Shown piece after piece: positions 1 to 8,146 of a stretch of 64,000 bases of DNA (position 1 is its first letter; every line of letters starts with the position of its first letter). The notes beneath the pieces were generated by a model. The model worked only from the letters and a program-made list of their open reading frames with translations. It had not been told where the DNA came from and did not search any database. Source of the DNA: Sphingomonas hankookensis (GTDB lineage: Bacteria; Pseudomonadota; Alphaproteobacteria; Sphingomonadales; Sphingomonadaceae); the NCBI RefSeq assembly GCF_022664465.1, contig NZ_JAKREV010000002.1, positions 667,532-731,531 on the forward strand, given 5' to 3'. The position numbers and the translations under genes were made by a program.

Positions 1-2
1 CC

Positions 3-374
3 GGCTGTACCGATTATGGCATGGGCGGTCCGCGCTATGCCGATGCGGGCTATGGCCGCTATGACTATGACCGGCCTGATCCGGCCTATAACGGCTATGA
101 CGCCGCCCGCTATTACCGCGACGACCGTCGCTATCGCGAACGCCGCCTGTCGCGGAACGACCGGGTCTATGTCGGGCAGGACGGGCGCTATTATTGCCGC
201 CGCAACGACGGCACCACCGGCCTGATCGTCGGCGGTCTCGCCGGCGGTGTGCTGGGCACGGCGCTGCGTCCGGGCGGCTCTGGTCTGCTAGGCGCGATCC
301 TCGGCGGCGCGGCTGGCGCGGCCGGCGGTCAGGCGATCGACCGCAGCAACGGCAACAATGTACGCTGCCGCTGA
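3..374 (+). CDS. Glycine-zipper 2TM-domain envelope protein (5' end outside window)
   Basis: The reading frame is open from the window edge, so the start lies upstream; the first in-window ATG at 21 is probably internal. The visible N-terminal half is very rich in Tyr, Arg and Asp, with repeated YGRYDYDR-like segments, followed by a YYCRRNDGTTG segment. The C-terminal half is a Gly/Ala-rich stretch (GLIVGGLAGGVLG and AILGGAAGAAGG) of the glycine-zipper 2TM type found in Rickettsia 17 kDa antigen-like proteins. Such proteins usually sit in the cell envelope. The ending NNVRCR is typical of sphingomonad members. The specific role is unknown. A signal peptide would be expected in the missing N-terminus. 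Confidence 0.75.
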   Translation, partial: GCTDYGMGGPRYADAGYGRYDYDRPDPAYNGYDAARYYRDDRRYRERRLSRNDRVYVGQDGRYYCRRNDGTTGLIVGGLAGGVLGTALRPGGSGLLGAILGGAAGAAGGQAIDRSNGNNVRCR

Positions 375-561
375 TCCGGCACGATAGCGTCGGAACTAAA
401 TCGGCTCGCTCCTTGTCCGGGGGCGGGCCGATACCCATATCTATTTCGCTACAGTCGCAAATCGATGGTTTCCTGCTTTGCGGCAAGTTCCTTCTTTCCC
501 TGCTGCCTAAGGCACGGGTGACGGGCAATTCCGCCGCCCGAAACATCCGGAAGGAACTCAT
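375..561 (+). promoter_or_regulatory. Leader region of the cold-shock gene
   Basis: These 187 non-coding bases separate the glycine-zipper gene from the cold-shock gene. Cold-shock genes often carry a long, structured 5' untranslated region, and this gap is large for such a compact stretch. A strong ribosome-binding site (GGAAGGAAC) lies just before the ATG at 562. A short possible stem, CGGGC with GCCCG, is visible around 521-541. The promoter position is not clear, so this is inferred from context. Confidence 0.35.
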
Positions 562-774
562 ATGGCCACGCTTGGCACCGTAAAATTCTTCAACATCGAC
601 AAGGGCTATGGCTTCATCGCGCCTGACAATGGCGGCGGCGACGCCTTCGTCCACATCTCAGCCGTCGAGCGCGCCGGCATGGTGACGCTGAACCAGAACC
701 AGCGCGTCGGCTACGAGCTGGAAGAGGATCGGCGCGGCCGCGTCAGCGCGGTCAACCTGACCGCCGCAGACTGA
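562..774 (+). CDS. Cold-shock protein, CspA family
   Basis: This 70-residue single cold-shock domain (OB fold) protein binds single-stranded RNA or DNA and is expected to act as an RNA chaperone in the cytoplasm. It begins with GTVKFFNIDKGYGFI, which contains the RNP1-type motif KGYGFI, followed by the RNP2-like DAFVHIS. The length fits the 66-70 residues usual for the family. The ATG at 562 follows a good ribosome-binding site. The gene is monocistronic: a strong intrinsic terminator follows at 781-816. Whether it is cold-inducible or constitutive cannot be told from the sequence. Confidence 0.93.
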   Translation: MATLGTVKFFNIDKGYGFIAPDNGGGDAFVHISAVERAGMVTLNQNQRVGYELEEDRRGRVSAVNLTAAD

Positions 775-780
775 TTCATG

Positions 781-816
781 AGGGCGGGCGGAGCAATCTC
801 CGCTCGCCCTTTCTCT
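781..816 (+). terminator. Intrinsic terminator after the cold-shock gene
   Basis: A 13-base-pair stem (AGGGCGGGCGGAG, loop CAAT, CTCCGCTCGCCCT, with one G-T pair) is followed by TTCTCT. It starts six bases after the stop codon of the cold-shock gene and separates it from the next gene at 831. Confidence 0.8.
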
Positions 817-830
817 ACGGGAGGATAATC

Positions 831-1034
831 TTGGCCGATACCGCCGAAGCCTACCGCGCCCGCGCCGCCGTGGAACGGGCCAATGCCGAAGCCGCGACGC
901 TCGACAATGTCCGCGATCGTTGCCGCCGGGCCGAACATGCCTGGACCGAAATGGCCGACCGCGCCGAACGCACGACCGAACAGCGGCTGATCCGCGAAGC
1001 GGCGACCGCGCGCCGGAGCGACACCGTCGATTGA
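831..1034 (+). CDS. Small Ala/Arg-rich helical protein of unknown function
   Basis: This 67-residue protein has a TTG start chosen because GGGAGG lies at the right distance upstream; no ATG fits. The sequence is almost all helix-forming (Ala, Glu, Arg) and begins ADTAEAYRARAAVERANAEA. It looks like a soluble charged helical or coiled-coil protein. I know of no named domain. It lies between a terminator and a hairpin, followed 51 bases later by another small gene on the same strand, so the two may be cotranscribed. Confidence 0.6.
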   Translation: MADTAEAYRARAAVERANAEAATLDNVRDRCRRAEHAWTEMADRAERTTEQRLIREAATARRSDTVD

Positions 1035-1071
1035 ACCTGTCCGCCCGCCGGTCGTTGGACCGGCGACAGGT
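1035..1071 (+). promoter_or_regulatory. Two-part hairpin in the leader of the 1086 gene
   Basis: The inner stem CGCCGGTC-GTTG-GACCGGCG is perfect over 8 bp. An outer stem ACCTGT/ACAGGT encloses it, with a four-base bulge (CCGC) on the left side. It begins immediately after the stop of the previous gene and ends just before the AAAAGGAT ribosome-binding site of the next gene. It has no U-tract, so it is a structured intercistronic element, possibly modulating translation or mRNA processing, rather than a classical terminator. Confidence 0.5.
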
Positions 1072-1085
1072 GAAAAGGATCGACG

Positions 1086-1412
1086 ATGCCCAAGCATAAG
1101 AAACACAAGCCGAAATCCCGCACCGCCGGGGTATCGACCCTGCGCACCGTGGCACTGGCGGCGACGGGTGTCGCGGTCGGGCTGTTCGGCGTCCTGCTGG
1201 CGCGCCGCAAGCCGAGCGAGGGCCATGCCGCGCCCGACCTCGCGCTCGACAAGCCGCGTCCGGAGGCCGGCGATCGGGCACCGGAAGCGTTCCGTCCCGA
1301 TCCGACTGCCCCCGTGTCCGCCGCCGATCGTGAAGCGTTGCGGCCCGCCACCGGTCCGGTGCCGTCGATGGTCGAACCGCGCGGCAGTATGGCGTCGCAG
1401 ACCGGGGCTTGA
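1086..1412 (+). CDS. Small single-pass membrane protein, unknown
   Basis: The 108-residue protein starts with a very basic segment (MPKHKKHKPKSR), followed by one hydrophobic helix at about residues 22-40 (VALAATGVAVGLFGVLLA) and a Pro/Ala-rich, charged C-terminal tail. The basic N-terminus suggests an N-in orientation with the tail in the periplasm. The ATG follows AAAAGGAT. No family is recognised. A hairpin lies directly upstream. It ends before a palindromic repeat at 1493-1607. Confidence 0.6.
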   Translation: MPKHKKHKPKSRTAGVSTLRTVALAATGVAVGLFGVLLARRKPSEGHAAPDLALDKPRPEAGDRAPEAFRPDPTAPVSAADREALRPATGPVPSMVEPRGSMASQTGA

Positions 1413-1492
1413 GGGCAGCATCTCGCCCGCTGAGGCGACGCCGATGCTTGCGCTGGAGATTTGGCGTTAGACTGAGATGACGGTCATCAGAA

Positions 1493-1607
1493 CCGTTCGT
1501 GCCGAGTAGGGGTTGCGCGAAGTCGAAGACCCGTATCGAAGCACCCGCCCCAGAAGGTCCTTCAATACGCCGCTTCGACAAGCGCAGCGGCTACTCAGGA
1601 CGAACGG
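1493..1607. repeat. 115-bp intergenic inverted repeat (CCGTTCGT ... ACGAACGG)
   Basis: The left end reads CCGTTCGTGCCGAGTAG and the right end, read in reverse, CCGTTCGTCCTGAGTAG, so the ends are imperfect inverted repeats. An inner pair GTATCGAA and TTCAATAC lies near the centre. It sits between the convergent ends of the 1086 gene and the TonB-dependent receptor. Similar palindromes are common in high-G+C proteobacterial intergenic DNA; I saw only this copy here. Confidence 0.65.
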
Positions 1608-1627
1608 CTAATCCTGACGTAAACCTC

Positions 1628-3658
1628 CTAGCCGCCCAGCCGGACCCCCAACCACAGCGTACGCGGCGTTGCGCGTTCGACCACGCCGTCCCCGCCGATC
1701 GCCGCCTCGACCCGTGTATCGGTCACATTCTCCGCCCGCGCCTCGAACGCCATCCAGCGGGTCGCGGGCAGCGTTGCGATCAGGTCGAGGGTGGTCGCCG
1801 CCGCCAGCCTTCGCTGGTTCGCGTCGTCCTCGAACTGGCCGGCGATATGGCGCACGGTCGCCGCGGCCTGCCATCGCGCCTGCCGCCAACCGAGCGTCGC
1901 CGAAGCACTATGCGCCGGCGTCTGTGCCGGCCGCAACCCATCGAGCGTGCCGCCGTCGCGCACACGCGCATCGGTATAGGCATAGGACAGCCGCGCCTCG
2001 ACTGCACCCCAGCGGCCCGACGCGTCGACTTCCGCTCCGCGTACACGAACATGGTCAAGGTTCGCGCGACGGCGGAAGACACCCGAAGCAGAGACGAAGC
2101 CGACCCCCGGAAAGGTCCCCGGCCCGTTGGCGACGGTCACGTTGGCGATAGCGTTCCGCAAGTCGTTGGCGAAGGCCGTCGCCGCGAGCCGAATGCCGCT
2201 GTCAGGCCGCACCTCGACTCCCGCCTCGCCGCCCCACAGCGTTTCCGGCGCCAGCGCGGCATTGGCGGCGGTGGCATCGGCCCCGACGCGAAACGGACGG
2301 TAGAGTTCGTTGAGCGTCGGCAGGCGCCAGCCGCGATAGCCCGCCATCCGCAGCGTCACCGCCGGATCGGGCGTCCACGCCACGCCGGCGCGGCCGGTCG
2401 GTTGCCACCCCCGTCGGTTGGCGAAGCGCTGGTCGGTCAGCGTCGCGCCGGTCAGCGCCGCCTCCTGCAACCGGCCATCGGCGATCGTCCAGCGATCGAT
2501 CCGGCCACCGGCGGTGAACAGCAGGTCTCCCGCGGTCGCGCTGGCATCGGCGAACAGCCCGGCGGTCGTGTTGCGCCCGCCTGCGACGCGGCGCCGCGTC
2601 GGACTGCCCGCGACATAGGTATAAAGCTCCTGGGTCTCGCCGGTCACGACGCGCAGGTCGCTGCCCAGCCGCAGCGACACCGCGCCGAGGGCCGGTGCGA
2701 TCTCGGCCCGCCCGCCGATGCCGGTGGCGGGGACGTTATACTGGTCGAGCGTCGGCGCGGTCGATGCCCGCCCTGCCCCGACGCTGGCGAAGCGGCTGGC
2801 GAAGGCACGCGTCTGGAGATAGCCGAGCAACGACCAGCCGAGCGGCCCCCGGCCCACCAGCCGGACACTGGCATCGGCACCTTCGCTGCGATTGTGGGTG
2901 AAGTCGAGCCCGCGGTCGCGGCGGTCGGTGAAGGCGGAGACGTTCGCCTGTAGTTCGGTGGCCCTCCCCACCTGTACGACCGCGCGGGCGGCGGCGCTGG
3001 CCTGTTCGAACGGTGCGGCGCGATCGGCGGGGCCGCGATTTTCGGGGACGACGGGAATGAAACCGTCGCCGCGCGCGTACGCGCCGGACAGCGTTGCGAA
3101 CCCGCCGCTGCGCGTCAGGCTGGCGGTACCACGCGCGTCGAGCGAGGCGCGGCTGCCATAGGCGAACGATCCCGATAGCGGCGACAAATCGCCGGGACCG
3201 GCGCTGTCGAGCTCGACCGTGCCAGCAAGCGCCCCGGGGCCAGCCACGCCGCTGCCTCCGCCGCGCGTGACGCGCACCCGGCCCAACCGGTCGGTGGCAT
3301 AGGCCGGAAAGGCGACCCAGCCGCCGAACGGATCGGCCTGCGGCACGCCGTCGAGCAGCAGCAGCGCGCGGCTCGACGCGTTGCCGCCAAGGCCCCGTAG
3401 CGTAATCCCCTGCGACGTCGGATTGGCGCTGCGCGAATCGGAGCGGCGGAATTGCTGGAGGCCTGCGACGTCGCGCAGCACGTCCTCGACCCGGCCACTG
3501 GCCGACGACAGGATGCGGTCGCGGTCCAGCGTCACGATGTCGAACGCACGGTCGCCCGGCGCATCGGCAAGGCCTCGCCCGGTAACGACGATCTCCGGCA
3601 CGTCCTGCGCTGCCGCGACGCCCGGCCAAGCGGCCAGCAACCCAAGAAAACGCCTCAC
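1628..3658 (-). CDS. TonB-dependent outer-membrane receptor
   Basis: This 676-residue receptor has a signal peptide (RRFLGLLAAWPGVAAAQ) followed at once by PEIVVTGRG, the TonB-box-like start common in sphingomonad receptors. A plug domain follows (about residues 40-140, with LLLLDGVPQADPFGG), then a large beta-barrel ending in WLGVRLGG. It should take up an iron chelate, cobalamin or another large ligand using TonB energy; the substrate is not visible. The start is GTG, preceded by AGGGGTAGG. It begins 22 bases after the last suf gene on the same strand, so it may be expressed with the suf operon, which would fit an iron-related role. The length is typical. Confidence 0.9.
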   Translation of the reverse strand: MRRFLGLLAAWPGVAAAQDVPEIVVTGRGLADAPGDRAFDIVTLDRDRILSSASGRVEDVLRDVAGLQQFRRSDSRSANPTSQGITLRGLGGNASSRALLLLDGVPQADPFGGWVAFPAYATDRLGRVRVTRGGGSGVAGPGALAGTVELDSAGPGDLSPLSGSFAYGSRASLDARGTASLTRSGGFATLSGAYARGDGFIPVVPENRGPADRAAPFEQASAAARAVVQVGRATELQANVSAFTDRRDRGLDFTHNRSEGADASVRLVGRGPLGWSLLGYLQTRAFASRFASVGAGRASTAPTLDQYNVPATGIGGRAEIAPALGAVSLRLGSDLRVVTGETQELYTYVAGSPTRRRVAGGRNTTAGLFADASATAGDLLFTAGGRIDRWTIADGRLQEAALTGATLTDQRFANRRGWQPTGRAGVAWTPDPAVTLRMAGYRGWRLPTLNELYRPFRVGADATAANAALAPETLWGGEAGVEVRPDSGIRLAATAFANDLRNAIANVTVANGPGTFPGVGFVSASGVFRRRANLDHVRVRGAEVDASGRWGAVEARLSYAYTDARVRDGGTLDGLRPAQTPAHSASATLGWRQARWQAAATVRHIAGQFEDDANQRRLAAATTLDLIATLPATRWMAFEARAENVTDTRVEAAIGGDGVVERATPRTLWLGVRLGG

Positions 3659-3680
3659 ACCCTACCCCTTCAGGGGACGA

Positions 3681-4028
3681 TCAGACCGTGAAGCTTTCCC
3701 CGCACCCGCACGCGCCCTTGGCATTCGGATTGGCGAAGACGAAGCCCGCGGTGAAATCGTCCTCGACCCAGTCCATCGTCGAACCGATCAGGTAGAGGAT
3801 CGATCCGCCATCGACGAAGAAGGTCCCGCCCGGCGTTTCGATCCGTTCGTCCATCGCGTTGGCGGTGGTGACGTAGTCGACCGAATAGGCAAGACCCGAA
3901 CAACCGCGCCGCGGAGTCGACAGCTTGACGCCGATCGCATCTGCCGGCGCCTTCGCCATCAGGTCGGCGACACGGCGTTCGGCGTTGGCGGTCAGGTTGA
4001 TCGCGGCGGGGCGGACGCGCGTGGCCAT
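3681..4028 (-). CDS. sufA: A-type iron-sulfur carrier (SufA/IscA/HesB family)
   Basis: The 115-residue protein carries the three conserved cysteines of A-type carriers: one in RRGCSGLAYSVDY and two in the C-terminal CGCGESFTV. It receives or transfers Fe-S clusters (or iron) to apoproteins in the cytoplasm. The ATG at 4028 overlaps the stop of the upstream gene in a TAATG arrangement, which indicates translational coupling and decides the start; a longer frame upstream lies within the previous gene. It is the last gene of the suf operon. Confidence 0.93.
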   Translation of the reverse strand: MATRVRPAAINLTANAERRVADLMAKAPADAIGVKLSTPRRGCSGLAYSVDYVTTANAMDERIETPGGTFFVDGGSILYLIGSTMDWVEDDFTAGFVFANPNAKGACGCGESFTV

Positions 4029-4486
4029 TACAGCATTCCCAGTTCGAGCTTGGCGTCGTCGGACATCTTCTGCGGGTCCCATGGCGGGTCCCAGACGAGG
4101 TTGACGTCGGCGGTCGCGACGCCCGGCACCGCCGAGACGCGCAGTTCAACCTCCGCAGGCATCGATTCCGCGACCGGACAATGCGGCGTGGTCAGCGTCA
4201 TGGTCACCGCGACATGGCCGTTGTCGGCGACGTCGACGCCGTAGATCAGCCCGAGATCGTATATATTGACCGGAATTTCGGGGTCGAAGATTTCCTTGAG
4301 CGACTGGACGACCGCTTCATAAATGTCGCCGCCGGGTTCACCGGTCGAGACCGGCTCGGGCTTCTTCGCAAGGAAGTCGCCCAGATAGTCGCGACGGCGC
4401 GGTTCGTCCGCATCGGTCACGCGGGCACGGGGCGGCGACGGGACCGCCGTCACTTCCTCGACCTCGATGTGATGTTCGTTACTCAT
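4028..4486 (-). CDS. sufT: SufT-like DUF59 (MIP18-family) Fe-S assembly protein
   Basis: The 152-residue protein has a variable, charged N-terminal region (about 50 residues) followed by a DUF59/MIP18 domain: LKEIFDPEIPVNIYDLGLIY, then LTTPHCPVAESMP with the conserved Cys, and the C-terminal VWDPPWDPQKMSDDAK. SufT-type proteins help mature Fe-S proteins. The start overlaps the end of sufS by four bases (ATGA). The end overlaps sufA. Confidence in the family is high; the exact step is not established. Confidence 0.9.
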   Translation of the reverse strand: MSNEHHIEVEEVTAVPSPPRARVTDADEPRRRDYLGDFLAKKPEPVSTGEPGGDIYEAVVQSLKEIFDPEIPVNIYDLGLIYGVDVADNGHVAVTMTLTTPHCPVAESMPAEVELRVSAVPGVATADVNLVWDPPWDPQKMSDDAKLELGML

Positions 4487-5688
4487 CCGAAAATCCTGCT
4501 TACCCGTTCCAGTCCGCGCACCAGCGCGTCGACATCGGCCCGTCCGTTATACACGCCAAAGCTCGCCCGCGCGGTGGCGGGGACGTCCAGCACGTCCATC
4601 AGCGGCTGCGCGCAGTGATGGCCGGCACGGATCGCGACGCGTTCCTCGTCCAAGATGGTGCCGACATCGTGCGGATGCACCCCCTCCACCACGAAACTGA
4701 CGATTCCGGCGGCATCGTCCGGCCCCAGCAGCCGTACCGAATTGATCCGGCCGAGCGCCTCGCGGGTGGCGGTGACCAATGCGGTTTCATGAGCATGGAT
4801 CGCGTCCAGCCCGATCCCCTCGACATAGTCGACCGCGGCGTGCAGCCCGAGCGCACCGACGATATGCGGCGTCCCTGCCTCAAACCGGGCGGGCGGCGGG
4901 GCATAGGTGGTGCGTTCGAATGTGACGCGATCGATCATCGCGCCGCCGCCCTGCACCGGTTGCATCTCGTTGAGCAGTTCGGGGCGCCCCCACAGCACGC
5001 CGATACCGGTCGGGCCGTAAAGCTTGTGCCCGGAAAAGACGTAGAAGTCGCAATCGAGCGCCGCGACGTCGACGCGCACGCGCGGCACCGCCTGGCACCC
5101 GTCGAGTAGCAGCTTCGCACCCACCGAATGGGCGATATCGGCGGCGCGGCGAGCGTCGAGCATCGAGCCGAGCACGTTCGATACATGCGCCAGCGCGACC
5201 AGCTTGTGTTCGGGCCGGATCATTGCCGCCATCGCGTCGAGATCGATCCGCCCGTCCTGCGTGAGGGGCACGACGTCGATCGCCGCCCCGATCCGCTCGG
5301 CCACCAGCTGCCACGGCACGATATTCGAATGATGCTCTAGCATCGACAGCAGTATGCGATCGCCGGCCTTAAGGTGGCGATCGGCCCAGCCCTGTGCGAC
5401 GAGGTTGATCCCCTCGGTCGCGCCGCGGACGAACACGCATTCTTCCGGAGCCGCCGCGCCGATGAACGATGCCACGCGGCGGCGCGCAGCCTCATAGGCG
5501 AGCGTCATGTCGGCCGAACGCTGGTATACGCCGCGATGCACGGTGGCATAGGTCGTGTCGTACGCGCGGGTGATCGCGTCGATCACCACCTGCGGCTTTT
5601 GCGCGGTCGCGGCGGTGTCGAGATACGCCCAGCCGGCGGGGATCGCCGGAAAGTCGCTGACGCGGTCGAGGGGGGTAGTTTCGCTCAA
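4483..5688 (-). CDS. sufS: Cysteine desulfurase SufS
   Basis: This 401-residue PLP enzyme takes sulfur from cysteine for Fe-S assembly. It shows AYLDTAATAQKPQ near the N-terminus, the PLP lysine in FSGHKLYGPTGIGVLWG, and the active-site cysteine loop RAGHHCAQPLM near the C-terminus, all as in group II (SufS-type) desulfurases. I chose the TTG at 5688 because it overlaps the sufD stop (TTGA), giving MSETTPLDRV and the usual length of about 400; the frame extends further upstream but only inside sufD. No sufE gene is seen in this window. The end overlaps the next gene by four bases. Confidence 0.95.
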   Translation of the reverse strand: MSETTPLDRVSDFPAIPAGWAYLDTAATAQKPQVVIDAITRAYDTTYATVHRGVYQRSADMTLAYEAARRRVASFIGAAAPEECVFVRGATEGINLVAQGWADRHLKAGDRILLSMLEHHSNIVPWQLVAERIGAAIDVVPLTQDGRIDLDAMAAMIRPEHKLVALAHVSNVLGSMLDARRAADIAHSVGAKLLLDGCQAVPRVRVDVAALDCDFYVFSGHKLYGPTGIGVLWGRPELLNEMQPVQGGGAMIDRVTFERTTYAPPPARFEAGTPHIVGALGLHAAVDYVEGIGLDAIHAHETALVTATREALGRINSVRLLGPDDAAGIVSFVVEGVHPHDVGTILDEERVAIRAGHHCAQPLMDVLDVPATARASFGVYNGRADVDALVRGLERVSRIFG

Positions 5689-6760
5689 AGGGATGCTTCC
5701 AGCCAGGTATCGGCATCGGCGGCGAACGCTTCGCGCACCGTGTCGTCGCCGATCCGGTCGAGGGCGTCGGAAACGAATGCCTTGGTCAGCAATGCCTTGG
5801 CCCGTGCTTCGCTGACACCGCGGCTGCGCAGATAGAATAGCGCACGGGCGTCGAGCTCGCCGACCGTCGCACCGTGTGCGCACTTCACGTCGTCGGCGAA
5901 GATTTCGAGTTCGGGCTTCAGGTTGACCGTAGCCGTGCGCTGCAACAGCAACCCGCGCAGCGACTGTTCGCCGTCGGTCTTCTGCGCACCGCGTGCGACT
6001 TCGACCCGGGCGGCGAGGCTAGCCTGGCTGCGGTCAGCGGCGACCGCGCGCCACGTCTGGCGGCTGGAGCCGTTCAGCGCGGCGTGGCGGACGGCGACGG
6101 CGCATTCCTGCCGCTGCTGCTCGCGGGTCAGCAGCGCACCGCCATAATCGACGAACGCGCTGTCGCCGTCGAGCGTCAGCATCGCGTCGATGCGGCTGCC
6201 CATGCCGCCCGCGCCGAGGAACTGGGTGATGAGGCTCGCCGCTTCGCCGACCACCGCTTCGTCGCGGATCGACACGAAGCCGTCCGACTGGAGCAGGCGG
6301 ACGCTGCGCATCAGCCGCGCGCCGCGCTCGAGGTCGATCTGGGTCAGGCGGTTGGTCCAGCCGGTGCCAACATAGGTTTCGACGACCTGCGCCACCGCAT
6401 CCTCGTCCAGCGTCAACCGCGCGGGGAGATGGCTTTCGGCGCCGGTGGCGAGGTGGACGATCTGGACCGGATCGACGATCTCGGCCGCCGACAGGTCGAT
6501 CGACCAGCCCGCCGCGCCCGATGCCTGTGCGCCGAGCGGATGGGCGGTGTCGAGCGTCAGCGGCGAAAGCGCGACATGGCCGGGGGTGCTGTGCTCGAGC
6601 GCATACACGCCGTCGACAAACACGATCCGCGGACCGGGAATGCCGAGCCAATAGCTTTCGGCGGCGGGGGCGTCACCGCGCGGCGACGCCGCGGCGCTGG
6701 TCAGCGCGGCGAGGTCGGTCCAGCGCCATGCCTCCTGCGCGTTGGTGGGAAGCGTCGCCA

Positions 6761-6761
<1 letters not shown>
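5685..6761 (-). CDS. sufD: Fe-S cluster assembly protein SufD
   Basis: The 358-residue beta-helix scaffold partner of SufB and SufC forms the SufBCD complex in which clusters are built. The C-terminal half carries the family signature DVKCAHGATVGELDARALFYLRSRG and the helical end AKALLTKAFVSDALDRI. The N-terminal part is more variable, as usual. The ATG at 6761 overlaps the stop of sufC (TAATG), and the stop overlaps the start of sufS. It is shorter than E. coli SufD but normal for alphaproteobacteria. Confidence 0.94.
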
Positions 6762-7504
<743 letters not shown>

Positions 7505-7544
7505 GTTCCGTCCTGTTCGTGCGACAGCAGTCGCAAATCTCGTG

Positions 7545-7841
7545 TTACGGCGTCTCGCCCGCGACCGGTTCGGTGCCAAACTCGGCCTCGGCGGCTTGCG
7601 GGTTGGTCAGCACCGCCTTCATTGACGCATCGATCTTGTCCAGCATGGGCGCATGGGCCTTCGCCACTTTCGCCCGCACCGGCGCGCAGGCCTTGGCCGC
7701 GTCGTCGAAGATCGCGACCCGCGCTGCGGCTTCGGCTGGCGGCTTTTCCATGCGCGCATCGGCGTTGATCCGCTCCGACAGACAGTCGGCATACGGCGCG
7801 GTCGGCGCGACCGCCTGTAGCGCCAGCAACAACGCGATCAT
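7545..7841 (-). CDS. Small secreted protein of unknown function inside the suf operon
   Basis: The 98-residue protein starts with a short hydrophobic leader, [18 protein letters not shown], that looks like a signal peptide or short membrane anchor, followed by a helical, Ala-rich region with two cysteines (DCLSE and KACAP). Neither motif nor family is recognised. Its ATG overlaps the stop of the upstream small gene by four bases (ATGA), preceded by GAGGGTGG, so the two are translated together. It lies between sufB and sufC, where most suf operons have no gene. A secreted product in an operon for a cytoplasmic machine is unexpected. Confidence 0.7.
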   Translation of the reverse strand: MIALLLALQAVAPTAPYADCLSERINADARMEKPPAEAAARVAIFDDAAKACAPVRAKVAKAHAPMLDKIDASMKAVLTNPQAAEAEFGTEPVAGETP

Positions 7842-8146
7842 CGTGCCACCCTCAGTTCTGCGATCCGGTCGAGGATTGCGGGCCGCCGCTCGGCGATACA
7901 GGCACCGATTTCGTCCTTTGCCGCGCGCTGCTGCCCGGCGCACCAGCCGATCGCCTCGCACCCTGCCGTCTGGATTACCGGATCGACACCCTTGGTCGTT
8001 GCCCGACAGCTCCGCAGCGTCGTCTTGCGCAGGGCGTAGTGGAATTTCGCACTACGCAGCTTGCGCCCGAGCACGACGATCTCGTCCTCGGGCGTCGCGA
8101 CCGGCGCGGGCGTCTGCATCACCAAGGCAGCGGCGAATGCGATCAC
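7838..8146 (-). CDS. Four-Cys secreted protein with a [10 protein letters not shown] motif, inside the suf operon
   Basis: The 102-residue protein starts at a GTG that overlaps the sufB stop (GTGA). A short hydrophobic leader ([10 protein letters not shown]) precedes [17 protein letters not shown]. Four cysteines follow with spacing C-x15-C-x5-C-x13-C, suggesting two disulfides in the periplasm. It is clearly related to the protein at 41725-42057, which shares the leader, the PEDEI.V.GR motif, a DPxxxTA segment and the Cys spacing. The motif resembles the EIVVTGR segment at the start of TonB-dependent receptors. Function unknown; coupling to sufB suggests a link to iron or Fe-S status. Confidence 0.75.
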   Translation of the reverse strand: MIAFAAALVMQTPAPVATPEDEIVVLGRKLRSAKFHYALRKTTLRSCRATTKGVDPVIQTAGCEAIGWCAGQQRAAKDEIGACIAERRPAILDRIAELRVAR

